A stretch of DNA of 32,062 bases from the NCBI RefSeq assembly GCF_937128705.1, contig NZ_CAKZMP010000067.1, positions 1 through 32,062 of the forward strand, read 5' to 3'. The notes beneath the pieces are model-generated. The model was not told the origin of the DNA and ran no database searches. It was given only the letters and a program-made list of their open reading frames with translations. This document shows, one piece after another, positions 7,353-15,956 of this stretch (its first letter is position 1; each line of letters opens with the position of its first letter). The DNA is from an uncultured Kiloniella sp. Lineage in GTDB: Bacteria; Pseudomonadota; Alphaproteobacteria; Kiloniellales; Kiloniellaceae. Both the position numbers and the translations under genes were made by a program.

Positions 7353-7919
7353 ATGCAAGTCGTCCTTCTAGAACGCATCGAAAAACTTGGTCAAATGGGT
7401 GATGTTGTCACCGTGAAACCTGGTTATGCTCGTAACTTCCTGCTTCCAAAGCAGAAAGCTATGCGCGCAACTAAATCAAATCTTGAACACTTCGAAAACC
7501 AGCGTGCTCAGCTGGAAGCAGACAACCTCAAGCGTCGCGAAGAAGCCGAACAGGTTTCTGGTAAGCTTGAAGGCCTAACTGTTTCCCTGATTCGTCAGGC
7601 TGGTGATTCCGGGCAGCTTTACGGTTCTGTAAACACTCGTGATATCGCTGAAGCAGTTACTGAAGCTGGCATCACTGTTGCTCGCTCTCAGGTTGTTCTC
7701 AACAAAGTTATCAAAACTCTTGGTCTGCACGACGTTAAAGTTATGCTACACCCAGAAGTTACCGTTAACATTGTTGTTAACACTGCACGTTCTGCTGAAG
7801 AAGCTGAGCTACAGCTTAGCTCTGGCGGTGCTGTTTCCAATGAGGAAGCCGCTGAAGAACGTGAAGCTGTTGCAGAAGTAGTTGAAGAAGAAATCACAGA
7901 AGAAGAAACAGAAGCGTAA
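7353..7919 (+). CDS. rplI: Ribosomal protein L9 with an acidic C-terminal extension
   Basis: bL9 binds 23S rRNA near the L1 stalk and reaches across the ribosome surface. The N-terminal domain is unmistakable ([32 protein letters not shown]), followed by the connecting helix and a C-terminal domain to about residue 148. Residues after 150 are an acidic, Glu-rich extension ending [11 protein letters not shown]. The 188-residue length exceeds the roughly 150 of Escherichia coli L9, and such tails are seen in related bacteria. AAGGAG precedes the ATG. Last gene of the operon, closed by the hairpin at 7951. Confidence 0.97.
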   Translation: MQVVLLERIEKLGQMGDVVTVKPGYARNFLLPKQKAMRATKSNLEHFENQRAQLEADNLKRREEAEQVSGKLEGLTVSLIRQAGDSGQLYGSVNTRDIAEAVTEAGITVARSQVVLNKVIKTLGLHDVKVMLHPEVTVNIVVNTARSAEEAELQLSSGGAVSNEEAAEEREAVAEVVEEEITEEETEA

Positions 7920-7950
7920 GTCTTCTTTTCTCACTTTTGAGTTTTATGAG

Positions 7951-7979
7951 ACGGCACCTTTCGAGGTGCCGTTTTCATT
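7951..7979 (+). terminator. Terminator of the rpsF operon
   Basis: ACGGCACCT (7951-7959) and AGGTGCCGT (7964-7972) form a perfect nine-pair stem closed by the stable tetraloop TTCG and followed by TTTCATTT. It stands 31 bases after the rplI stop. Confidence 0.9.
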
Positions 7980-8103
7980 TCCAACCTGTACTTCTCATCC
8001 CTAAAGAGCTACATTCCTCTGCGCTCTTTTTTTGCCCTGAACAGGGAACAAAAAACAGATATGATCAAGCGCTTGTTGATAATAATTTTCTAGATTCGAG
8101 GCC

Positions 8104-9630
8104 ATGGAAGATCACGCGATTCCTCCCTTTGATGTTTCAGACATCCCCTTTGATGATGGACAAGAACTCCGCTCTCCTCCTCATAATTACGAGGTTGAGC
8201 AAGCTCTGTTAGGCGCAGTACTGTCTAACAACAAAGCTTTTGAAAGAATCTCTGATTTCCTCCTTCCTGTTCATTTTGCTGATCCTGCTCATGCTGAGAT
8301 TTATCATGCCTGCAAAACACTCATTGAACGCGGACAACTGGCAAACGCTACGACTCTAAAGAACTTTTTTGCAAGCAACGGTAACTTGGAAGAGTTGGGC
8401 GGCACGAGCTACCTGGCTGAGCTTCAAAGCAACGTTGTTACAATCATCAATGCGTCTGAATACGGCAAGATCATTCACGACCTCTATATCCGTAGAGAGC
8501 TAATTGATCTTGGCGAAGAGGTCGTCAATCATGCCCACACACATGAGTTAGAACTTTCAGCGACCCAGCAAATTGAGGGCGCAGAGCAAAAGCTCTATCG
8601 TTTGGCAGAAGAAGGTCAGACCGAAGGCGGCTTCGTATCATTTGCTGATGCGCTTGCAACATCAATGAATTACATCGATGTTGCCATGAAACAGGGCGAT
8701 GGTATTTCCGGCGTATCAAGTGGTCTGCGTGATGTTGATAAACTTCTTGGTGGCTTCCACCATTCTGATCTGATTATCCTGGCCGCTCGCCCGTCCATGG
8801 GTAAAACCGCCTTTGTAACAAACATCGCCTTTAACATCGCGCAAGCAACCAAATCCGGGCACAATGCCGAAGGCGATGAAGTCGACATTCCGATGTCAGT
8901 TGCTTTCTTTTCATTGGAGATGTCAGCAGATCAGCTGGCGAGCAGGATTTTGTCTTCTGCGGCGGAAACACCATCGCATTTAATGCGTAAAGGTGAGCTA
9001 ACTGAAGATCAGTTCGAGCACGTCTTTCAGATCAGTCGTGCCCTATCCAACTATAAGCTCTTTATTGATGACACACCGAACCTGACAATACCGGGGCTTC
9101 GAAATCGTGTCAGGCGTCTGAAAAGACAACATGGTTTGGATATTATTATCGTCGATTACCTACAGCTGATGTCAGGTGCTCCCGGCGGCAAAAGCGATAG
9201 CCGTGTTCAGGAAGTTTCAGAAATTTCACGTGGCCTGAAAGGGATTGCGAAAGAGATGAATGTACCCGTCATCGCGCTTTCCCAGCTTTCCCGTCAAACA
9301 GAACAACGCGAAGACAAACGTCCCCAGCTCTCTGACCTTCGTGAATCCGGCTCGATTGAACAGGATGCTGATGTTGTGATCTTCCTCTATCGTGATGAAT
9401 ATTACATTGCCCGTGAAAAACCGGGACAAGGTGCCGATGATTCAACCGATAGATTTCACGAAAAACTGGCCAATCACGAAGCACGTCTGGATGCAGCCAG
9501 AAACAAAGCCGAGATGATTGTCGGTAAACAACGTCACGGCCCTATTGGCTCTGTTGAACTCCACTTTAATGGCGAGTTTACGAAATTCTCTGACCTGGCA
9601 GAGGAAGACCAACTTCCTGAAAGCTATTAA
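8104..9630 (+). CDS. dnaB: DnaB, replicative DNA helicase
   Basis: DnaB is the hexameric helicase that unwinds DNA at the fork. The 508-residue protein has the N-terminal DnaB domain (about 25-130, opening HNYEVEQALLGAVL), then the RecA-like motor with Walker A ARPSMGKT at about 228-235. The Walker B region is DIIIVDYLQLMSG, followed by the conserved SRGLKGIAKEMNVPVIALSQLSRQ and the DLRESGSIEQDADVV segment. There is no sign of an intein, which this gene often carries elsewhere. The start has a GAGG very close upstream, so a small start error is possible. It follows the S18/L9 operon, a widespread order. Confidence 0.97.
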   Translation: MEDHAIPPFDVSDIPFDDGQELRSPPHNYEVEQALLGAVLSNNKAFERISDFLLPVHFADPAHAEIYHACKTLIERGQLANATTLKNFFASNGNLEELGGTSYLAELQSNVVTIINASEYGKIIHDLYIRRELIDLGEEVVNHAHTHELELSATQQIEGAEQKLYRLAEEGQTEGGFVSFADALATSMNYIDVAMKQGDGISGVSSGLRDVDKLLGGFHHSDLIILAARPSMGKTAFVTNIAFNIAQATKSGHNAEGDEVDIPMSVAFFSLEMSADQLASRILSSAAETPSHLMRKGELTEDQFEHVFQISRALSNYKLFIDDTPNLTIPGLRNRVRRLKRQHGLDIIIVDYLQLMSGAPGGKSDSRVQEVSEISRGLKGIAKEMNVPVIALSQLSRQTEQREDKRPQLSDLRESGSIEQDADVVIFLYRDEYYIAREKPGQGADDSTDRFHEKLANHEARLDAARNKAEMIVGKQRHGPIGSVELHFNGEFTKFSDLAEEDQLPESY

Positions 9631-9713
9631 TTTCCCTGATTAATACAAATAACCCAACACTTTGCACTGGCCTAGATTGACGCAAAAGAAGACCTTAGGT
9701 ATTGTGCCTACCC

Positions 9714-9765
9714 TATTAGAGGCAATTTTCTAATCGCACGTTCGCAAATAAAGTTGCCTTTAATA
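9714..9765. repeat. Imperfect inverted repeat upstream of mlaE
   Basis: TATTAGAGGCAA (9714-9725) and TTGCCTTTAATA (9754-9765) are inverted copies matching at 11 of 12 positions, separated by 28 bases. The repeat lies in the 268-base dnaB-mlaE gap. It could be an operator or an mRNA hairpin. No T-run follows, so it does not look like a terminator. Confidence 0.35.
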
Positions 9766-9898
9766 GTGAAGCGGATAAATCCTTGGGGGAAGGAAATTCT
9801 GGACAAATCAAGCTCAATACTCGTTACAGTCTGATTCAACAGCTTTTCAATAGATCTCAATTTAATCATCTCAATCTCTGTTCATAACGGTAAAATGT

Positions 9899-10672
9899 AT
9901 GCCCATTCTTCAACCTCTTGGTAATCTTACTCTACGTTTTTTGGAGATTGTCGGGCGTCTTTCCATTTTTGCTGGAACAGCAATTTCGCATTGCTTTCGG
10001 CCCCCCTTCTATCCGAAGCTTATCCTGAAGCAGATGATCGAGGTTGGGTATTATTCTCTCCCCGTCGTTGGTCTGACCGCAATCTTTACCGGTATGGTTC
10101 TCGCGCTGCAAAGCTACACTGGTTTCGCACGTTTTTCTGCTGAAAGCGCTATCCCAAACGTCGTTATCGTCTCGATCACCCGTGAACTTGGCCCTGTGTT
10201 AGCCGGTTTGATGGTTGCTGGTCGCGTTGGCGCCGCCATGGCTGCCGAAATTGGTACGATGCGGGTTACAGAACAAATCGACGCCCTATACACCCTAGCA
10301 ACAAACCCTTTTAAATACCTTATTGCTCCCCGTGTTATCGCAGGGGTGTTAACGCTTCCCCTCCTCGTACTTGTTGCAGATACAATTGGTGTTTTCGGGG
10401 GATATCTCGTTTCCGTACACAAGCTTGGTTTTAACCCGGCAACTTACATCAAGAACACCATTGATTTCATGGAAAATCTTGATGTTATCTCTGGCCTTGT
10501 CAAAGCAGCAGCCTTTGGATTTATTATTACCTTGATGGGGTGTTACCACGGTTTCCATTCAAGAGGTGGCGCACAAGGCGTGGGCGCAGCGACCACAAAC
10601 GCGGTTGTATCCGCTTCTATCCTCATTCTCACCTTCAACTACATCATAACTGAGTTGTTTTTCTCAATATGA
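9899..10672 (+). CDS. mlaE: MlaE-type phospholipid ABC transporter permease
   Basis: MlaE permeases form the membrane part of an MCE-type ABC transporter that moves phospholipids between inner and outer membranes. The 257-residue protein has about five or six membrane segments and the family core ELGPVLAGLMVAGRVGAAMA at about 96-115, followed by EIGTMRVTEQIDAL. The tail ITLMGCYHGFHSRGGAQGVG is also conserved. The ATG at 9899 has no strong ribosome site. Its stop overlaps the mlaF start (ATGA), so the pair is translationally coupled. The partner MCE protein (MlaD) and periplasmic MlaC are not in this window and must lie elsewhere if present. Confidence 0.9.
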   Translation: MPILQPLGNLTLRFLEIVGRLSIFAGTAISHCFRPPFYPKLILKQMIEVGYYSLPVVGLTAIFTGMVLALQSYTGFARFSAESAIPNVVIVSITRELGPVLAGLMVAGRVGAAMAAEIGTMRVTEQIDALYTLATNPFKYLIAPRVIAGVLTLPLLVLVADTIGVFGGYLVSVHKLGFNPATYIKNTIDFMENLDVISGLVKAAAFGFIITLMGCYHGFHSRGGAQGVGAATTNAVVSASILILTFNYIITELFFSI

Positions 10673-11469
10673 GCAACAAAACAGATATACCCGGCAAGGA
10701 CATCAGAATAAAGATCAGGGGACTGACCAAAGCCTTTGGCCCCAAAGTCATCCTCAACAATCTGGATCTGGATGTTTACGCAGGCGAATCCCTTGTTGTC
10801 ATAGGTGGCTCGGGGACAGGAAAATCTGTGCTGTTAAAGTGCATTCTAGGTTTATTACGGCCTGATGCTGGAACTGTAGAGATCAATGGACAAAACATCG
10901 TTGGCCTCAACAGTGATGACATGGAAAAGGTACGCCGAAAGTTTGGCATGCTTTTTCAATATGCCGCCCTTTTTGATTCACTCACCATCCTCGACAATGT
11001 TGCATTCGGTTTGATCCAAGCTCACGGTGTTCCTAAAAAAGAGGCACATCGTATCGCCCTTGAAAAACTATCCGCAGTTGGATTGGGGGAACGTTTTGCA
11101 GCTAAGTTTCCTGCTGAACTTTCGAGCGGCATGAAAAAGCGGGTTGGCCTTGCACGCGCAATTGCGACAACACCAGAGACCCTGTTCTTTGATGAACCAA
11201 CAACGGGTCTGGACCCTGTCATGGGCGACGTCATTGATCAGTTGATAGTTAAGTCTGTTAAGGAACTTGGCGCAACAGGTCTAACAATTACGCACGACAT
11301 GGATTCAGCAAAACGAATTTCTGATCGTATCGCCATGCTCTATGACGGCAAGATCACATGGGTTGGCCCAACAGACGAACTCGAGAAAACTGATAATCCT
11401 TATGTCCATCAATTTATAAATGGACTATTAGACGGACCGATAAAAGTCAGCCTTGCCCATAATGATTGA
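10669..11469 (+). CDS. mlaF: MlaF-type ABC transporter ATPase
   Basis: This is the cytoplasmic ATPase that powers the MlaE permease. In the 266-residue protein Walker A is GGSGTGKS (about 46-53), the Q-loop is FQYAALFDSLT, and the signature is LSSGMKKRVGLARA (from about 151). Walker B is TLFFDEPTTGLDP with the catalytic Glu near 176, and the switch is THDM with His near 209. The signature has Ser where LSGG is usual, which is a minor change. The FQ-AALFDSLTILDNVAFGL stretch is typical of the Mla/Ttg2A group. The start overlaps the mlaE stop by four bases. Confidence 0.92.
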   Translation: MSNKTDIPGKDIRIKIRGLTKAFGPKVILNNLDLDVYAGESLVVIGGSGTGKSVLLKCILGLLRPDAGTVEINGQNIVGLNSDDMEKVRRKFGMLFQYAALFDSLTILDNVAFGLIQAHGVPKKEAHRIALEKLSAVGLGERFAAKFPAELSSGMKKRVGLARAIATTPETLFFDEPTTGLDPVMGDVIDQLIVKSVKELGATGLTITHDMDSAKRISDRIAMLYDGKITWVGPTDELEKTDNPYVHQFINGLLDGPIKVSLAHND

Positions 11470-11550
11470 CCAACAGCCTAATACCCTTATCAAGCCCGTC
11501 TTAAGTCGGGTAAATTAAAAACGGCACCACGATAAATTCAGGAGATCCCT

Positions 11551-12963
11551 TTGGCCCGCCCCGTAATTCGCTACGTTTGTCAGTCCTGCGGTGCTGACTA
11601 TGCAAAATGGTCAGGGAAATGTGATTCCTGTGGCGAGTGGAACTCTATCACAGAAGAAGCTGGGTCATCATCCCCCGTTCCAGGTGGCCTTGGTAAAAAG
11701 AATGTCCGTAAAGGCAAACAAATTGAGTTTGTTAGCCTAGAGGGTACAAGCAAGCCCGTTCCCAGAATGATCAGTAAAAACCTTGAATTCGATCGGGTTT
11801 GTGGTGGCGGACTCGTTCCAGGCTCAGCCGTTTTGATCGGTGGAGACCCAGGCATTGGGAAATCAACGCTTCTCACCCAGATATTAGCAGCCCTCACAAC
11901 AAGCGCAGGTGTTAAGTGTGTTTACATCTCTGGCGAGGAAGCCATTGATCAGGTCCGTCTGAGAGCCCGTCGTCTGGGTTTGAAAGGCGATGATTTTCTA
12001 CTCGCCTCGGCAACGTCTGTTCGTGACATCGCCACCACACTTGATGAACATGACGCTCCACAAGTTGTCGTTATCGATTCTATACAAACAATGTTTGTGG
12101 ACAGCCTGGATTCTGCCCCCGGAACAGTTTCTCAAGTGCGGGCATCGGCCCAAGAACTGATCCAACTGGCCAAGGCACGGGGCTTTAGCGTTTTACTGGT
12201 TGGTCACGTCACAAAAGAAGGCGTCATTGCCGGGCCGAAAGTTCTGGAACACATGGTTGATACCGTTCTTACTTTTGAAGGGGAACGCGGGCATCATTTC
12301 AGAATCTTACGCGCCGTAAAAAACCGTTTTGGTCCAACGGATGAAATTGGCGTCTTCGAGATGTCAGAACAAGGGCTTGAGCAAGTTTCAAATCCCTCAG
12401 CGCTCTTTCTTGCAGAACGGCGTGGCAATGTTACAGGCGCAGCCGTTTTTGCAGGGCTGGAAGGCACGCGCCCAGTTCTCGTCGAAATACAAGCACTTGT
12501 CTCTCCCTCACAACAGGCAAACCCAAGACGCGCAGTTGTCGGTTGGGATTCTGGTCGATTGGCAATGATCCTCGCTGTTCTGGAAGCTAGATGTGGTCTC
12601 GTACTCGCCGGGAATGAAGTTTATCTAAATGTTGCCGGGGGTCTGCGGATCGGAGAACCAGCAGCAGATATGGCCGTTGCTGCCGCTTTAATTTCAGCAG
12701 CCATGGACATTCCCGTCCCCGAAGATACTGTTGTATTTGGGGAAATTGGCCTTTCAGGTGAAATCAGGGCCGTCAACCAATCTGAAAGCAGGTTAAAAGA
12801 AGCCACAAAGCTTGGTTTTAAAAATGCAATAATTCCGCCTATTCGTGCAAAGAAGAATTGTAATAAGGCCGCTTCGGGGTTAGATACAAGACAGATTGAA
12901 CATCTGCAGGATCTGGTTGCATTGTTTGCGGCTAAATCAGTCAAGAAAACTGCGGGTGGCTAA
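11551..12963 (+). CDS. radA: RadA, recombination and branch-migration protein
   Basis: RadA helps process recombination intermediates during DNA repair. The 470-residue protein begins at a TTG codon with AGGAG ending seven bases upstream. No ATG fits before the zinc finger, so TTG is well supported. Cys10, Cys13, Cys24 and Cys27 form the N-terminal zinc finger (CQSCGADY, CDSCGEW). Walker A GGDPGIGKST lies at about 97-106, the RadA-specific KNRFG motif at 257-261, and a Lon-protease-like domain in the C-terminal half (GDxxVFGEIGLSGEIR type). It is followed closely by cvpA and purF, a conserved neighbourhood. Confidence 0.96.
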   Translation: MARPVIRYVCQSCGADYAKWSGKCDSCGEWNSITEEAGSSSPVPGGLGKKNVRKGKQIEFVSLEGTSKPVPRMISKNLEFDRVCGGGLVPGSAVLIGGDPGIGKSTLLTQILAALTTSAGVKCVYISGEEAIDQVRLRARRLGLKGDDFLLASATSVRDIATTLDEHDAPQVVVIDSIQTMFVDSLDSAPGTVSQVRASAQELIQLAKARGFSVLLVGHVTKEGVIAGPKVLEHMVDTVLTFEGERGHHFRILRAVKNRFGPTDEIGVFEMSEQGLEQVSNPSALFLAERRGNVTGAAVFAGLEGTRPVLVEIQALVSPSQQANPRRAVVGWDSGRLAMILAVLEARCGLVLAGNEVYLNVAGGLRIGEPAADMAVAAALISAAMDIPVPEDTVVFGEIGLSGEIRAVNQSESRLKEATKLGFKNAIIPPIRAKKNCNKAASGLDTRQIEHLQDLVALFAAKSVKKTAGG

Positions 12964-12985
12964 CCGGCAAAATTGTTAGGTATTG

Positions 12986-13675
12986 ATGGAAAACTTACCC
13001 ATCTCACTCTTCGATGTCGCTGTAATTGGCATCATTGTCGTCTCAGGTCTCTTTGCTCTGTTTCGGGGTTTCGTGCACGAAGTCCTATCTGTAGCATCAT
13101 GGATTGGTGCAGGCTTTGTCACCCTTTGGACATTCCATCCTCTACTACCCTACGTACAGCAATTTATTAACATCCCCTTTGTTGCTGAAATCGTCACCGG
13201 GTTTGCTCTTTTTGTGATTACCCTTGGCCTTTTCATGGTAATGATCAGAGCTATCTGTCGACATGTCCGGGAAAGCACATTTGGTCCTCTTGACCGCTCG
13301 CTCGGTTTTCTATTCGGGCTAGTACGCGGTGGAATAATTGTCAGTATAACCTGGATTGCACTCTTTGTATTTCTCATGCCAGAAAAAGAGGGCTGGCCAG
13401 AGGATGTTCAACGGGCAAAAACACGACCCTCGATTCAGCAAGCTTCAGCAATCTTAGTAAAAGCTTTACCTGAAAAATTTCATAATGAGACCATTAGACA
13501 GGTTCTCAAGCAGGCCGAGGCTGCCCGACAAACCTATAATGCGACACAAACTTATCAACGTTTGATAAGCCCGGAATCAAAATCCTCATCAGATAGCGAA
13601 GATGCTTCTGGCTATAACGATGAGATGCGTTCACAAATGCAAAAGACCATAGATGCCGTAAGTGGCAGCGAATAA
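12986..13675 (+). CDS. cvpA: CvpA family inner-membrane protein
   Basis: CvpA family proteins are small inner-membrane proteins named for colicin V production, usually found next to purF. The molecular role is not settled. The protein has about 229 residues with four predicted membrane segments in the first 130 (opening MENLPISLFDVAVIGIIVVS) and the family pattern ALFRGFVHEVLSVASWIGA. The C-terminal region from about 135 is hydrophilic and predicted cytoplasmic. I choose the ATG at 12986; a TTG directly before it at 12983 is also possible. TTAGG lies about five bases upstream. It precedes purF by 34 bases and is probably co-transcribed with it. Confidence 0.88.
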   Translation: MENLPISLFDVAVIGIIVVSGLFALFRGFVHEVLSVASWIGAGFVTLWTFHPLLPYVQQFINIPFVAEIVTGFALFVITLGLFMVMIRAICRHVRESTFGPLDRSLGFLFGLVRGGIIVSITWIALFVFLMPEKEGWPEDVQRAKTRPSIQQASAILVKALPEKFHNETIRQVLKQAEAARQTYNATQTYQRLISPESKSSSDSEDASGYNDEMRSQMQKTIDAVSGSE

Positions 13676-13709
13676 CGGATTTATTACTGAGTTCAGGAAA
13701 GCGAAAGCC

Positions 13710-15167
13710 ATGACACTCGAAGATTTTCATGATGATGATAAGCTCCACGAAGAATGCGGTGTTTATGCCGTGCATGGACACGAAGGGGCTGCGGCTCTTG
13801 TTACTCTGGGCCTTCATGCTCTTCAGCATCGAGGACAAGAAGCGGCTGGCATCATCAGCTATGATGGTAATGAGTTTTATAACCATCGTGCCCTGGGGCA
13901 TGTCGGCGATAACTTTTCATCACAGGAAGTTATCGAACGCCTGAAGGGGCATGTATCTATCGGGCACACGCGCTATTCTACTACTGGCGAAACAGCTTTG
14001 CGAAACGTGCAACCCCTCTTTGCTGACCTTCACGACGGTGGCTTTGCACTTTGCCATAATGGAAATCTGACAAACTCTCAAAAAATCCGTGACCAATTGG
14101 TCATGCGTGGCTCCATCTTTCAGTCAACAATGGACACCGAGGTGATTTTACACCTCGTCGCAACCTCTATTCAGGATACCATTGTTGGCAAAGTTACTGA
14201 TGCCATTCAGCGTATTGAGGGTGCCTACGCCCTTCTATGCATGACGAAAGAAGGCGTTATCGCCGTCCGCGACCCCCATGGGATCAGACCTTTGGTTCTT
14301 GGCGAACTAGAGGGCGGTTATGTCGTCGCCTCCGAGACCTGTGCTCTGGACATTATCGGGGCAAACTTCATTCGGGATGTTGATCCCGGTGAGATGATTG
14401 TCATTAATGATGACGGTGTTCAGTCCCTGCGTCCTTTTCCGCCAACACGTCAGCAAACATGTATTTTCGAATATATCTATTTTGCCCGGCCAGATTCAGT
14501 CATTGATGGTGTCAGTGTTTACGATGCACGTAAAAACATCGGGAAAGAACTGGCACAAGAAAGTCATGTAGAATCAGATGTTGTTGTTCCGGTCCCGGAT
14601 TCAGGTGTTCCCGCCGCGATCGGCTATTCACAAGAATCCGGTGTTCCTTTTGAACTCGGCATAATTCGAAATCACTATGTCGGCCGGACCTTTATTGAAC
14701 CAGGCCAACAGATCCGAAATCTTGGCGTAAAGCTGAAGCACAATGCAAACAAAGCCGTTCTTGAAGGAAAGCGCGTCATTCTTGTAGATGATTCGCTGGT
14801 GCGCGGAACGACCTCTATCAAGATCGTCGAGATGGTAAAAGCTGCTGGCGCGAAAGAAGTCCACATGCGCATCGCCTCTCCGCCGATTGGATATCCATAT
14901 TTCTATGGCATTGATATTTCACAATCCAAAGAGTTGCTTGCTGCCCAAATGGATCTGGAAGAAATGGCCAAGCATATTGGTGTTGATAGCCTCGCATTCT
15001 TAACCATTGACGGTATGTACCGTGCGATGGGCAAAGAAGGGCGTAATCCAGAGGCACCTCAGTATTGTGATGCACCTTTTACCGGGCACTATCCAACTCA
15101 GATCGACGACTATAAAGATCACGTCGTTGACGTGCCAAGATTTATGCAATCAAAAAAAGCCGGGTAG
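13710..15167 (+). CDS. purF: PurF, amidophosphoribosyltransferase
   Basis: PurF commits PRPP and glutamine to purine synthesis by making phosphoribosylamine. I choose the ATG at 13710, with AGGA about 11 bases upstream, rather than the GTG at 13662 that overlaps cvpA. With this start a 15-residue propeptide precedes Cys16 (EECGVYAVHGHEGAA), the N-terminal nucleophile exposed after cleavage. The glutaminase domain is followed by the phosphoribosyltransferase domain with the PRPP loop VILVDDSLVRGTT at about 356-368. Compared with the Bacillus-type enzyme, the second iron-sulfur ligand position reads PYFYG with Tyr instead of Cys, and the C-terminal Cys pair is incomplete (QYCDAPF), so a 4Fe-4S cluster is unlikely. 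Confidence 0.96.
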   Translation: MTLEDFHDDDKLHEECGVYAVHGHEGAAALVTLGLHALQHRGQEAAGIISYDGNEFYNHRALGHVGDNFSSQEVIERLKGHVSIGHTRYSTTGETALRNVQPLFADLHDGGFALCHNGNLTNSQKIRDQLVMRGSIFQSTMDTEVILHLVATSIQDTIVGKVTDAIQRIEGAYALLCMTKEGVIAVRDPHGIRPLVLGELEGGYVVASETCALDIIGANFIRDVDPGEMIVINDDGVQSLRPFPPTRQQTCIFEYIYFARPDSVIDGVSVYDARKNIGKELAQESHVESDVVVPVPDSGVPAAIGYSQESGVPFELGIIRNHYVGRTFIEPGQQIRNLGVKLKHNANKAVLEGKRVILVDDSLVRGTTSIKIVEMVKAAGAKEVHMRIASPPIGYPYFYGIDISQSKELLAAQMDLEEMAKHIGVDSLAFLTIDGMYRAMGKEGRNPEAPQYCDAPFTGHYPTQIDDYKDHVVDVPRFMQSKKAG

Positions 15168-15177
15168 GACGTTTTTC

Positions 15178-15900
15178 ATGAAGAATGCAGATAACGGGCG
15201 GCTTGAAGGCCGGATCGCACTTATTACAGGTGCGTCTCGTGGTATTGGACGCGCTGTTGCCAAACGCTTTGCACAAGAAGGGGCTCAACTCTTGCTCATG
15301 GCCAGAACAGTTGGTGCCCTTGAAGAAATTGATGATGAGATTCGCTCTGAAGGCGGTAAAAACCCTATCCTCATTCCACATGATCTTAAAAACATGGATG
15401 GCCTAGATCAACTAGGCGCATCACTATACGATCGCTATGGCAAACTTGATATCCTCGTTGGAAATGCAGGATCACTTGGTCCGCTATCCCCCATTGGTCA
15501 TATCAAACCCAAGATCTGGCAAGAGACTTTTGATATCAATGTCACCGCGAACTATCGTCTCATCAGAAGTCTTGACCCTTTGCTAAAGAAATCAGACGCG
15601 GGTCGAGCTATCTTTGTCACGACAGGATCAACAGCCAAAGCCTATTGGAGTCTTTATAAAGCCTCTAAAGCTGCTCTGAATACTTTGGTTCAGTCCTATG
15701 CCTGTGAAATTGAAAAAACGAACGTCAAAGCTAATCTGATTTCACCCGGACCAATCAGAACAACAATGCGGGAAAAAGCTTTCCCCGGCGAAGACCCTAT
15801 GACACTCAGAGCACCAGAAGAGATCACTGATACTTTTGTTGATCTGGCTTCTGTCGACTGTACCTTGAATGGACAGTTTATTGATATCAGAGAAGAATAG
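15178..15900 (+). CDS. Short-chain dehydrogenase/reductase next to purF
   Basis: This 240-residue NAD(P)-dependent oxidoreductase has the classical SDR layout: TGASRGIG near residues 18-25, GNAG in place of NNAG, the Asn of FDINVTANY, then Thr-Thr-Gly-Ser and YKASK with the catalytic Tyr and Lys. The C-terminal part is shorter than in FabG. The ATG at 15178 follows a TAGGA at good spacing and lies ten bases after purF, so it is translated from the same transcript. The substrate cannot be told from sequence. A similar SDR after purF is common in alphaproteobacteria, but I know of no proven purine role. Confidence 0.85.
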   Translation: MKNADNGRLEGRIALITGASRGIGRAVAKRFAQEGAQLLLMARTVGALEEIDDEIRSEGGKNPILIPHDLKNMDGLDQLGASLYDRYGKLDILVGNAGSLGPLSPIGHIKPKIWQETFDINVTANYRLIRSLDPLLKKSDAGRAIFVTTGSTAKAYWSLYKASKAALNTLVQSYACEIEKTNVKANLISPGPIRTTMREKAFPGEDPMTLRAPEEITDTFVDLASVDCTLNGQFIDIREE

Positions 15901-15919
15901 CTTGTCCTGACTACTTACC

Positions 15920-15948
15920 AAAAAAGGCTCCTTACCGGAGCCTTTTTT
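15920..15948. terminator. Bidirectional terminator between the SDR gene and der
   Basis: AAAAAAGGCTCC (15920-15931) and GGAGCCTTTTTT (15937-15948) form a perfect stem with a five-base loop. It has a T-run on both strands and serves the two converging genes. Confidence 0.92.
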
Positions 15949-15956
15949 ATTACCTT

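Noticed and set aside
11489-11515. Hairpin CCCG...CGGG between mlaF and radA as a terminator
   Set aside because: The stem is only four pairs with a weak palindromic loop and no T-run follows.
13506-13901. Minus-strand open frame across the cvpA/purF boundary
   Set aside because: It covers the start of purF and the end of cvpA, both well supported, and has no coding character.
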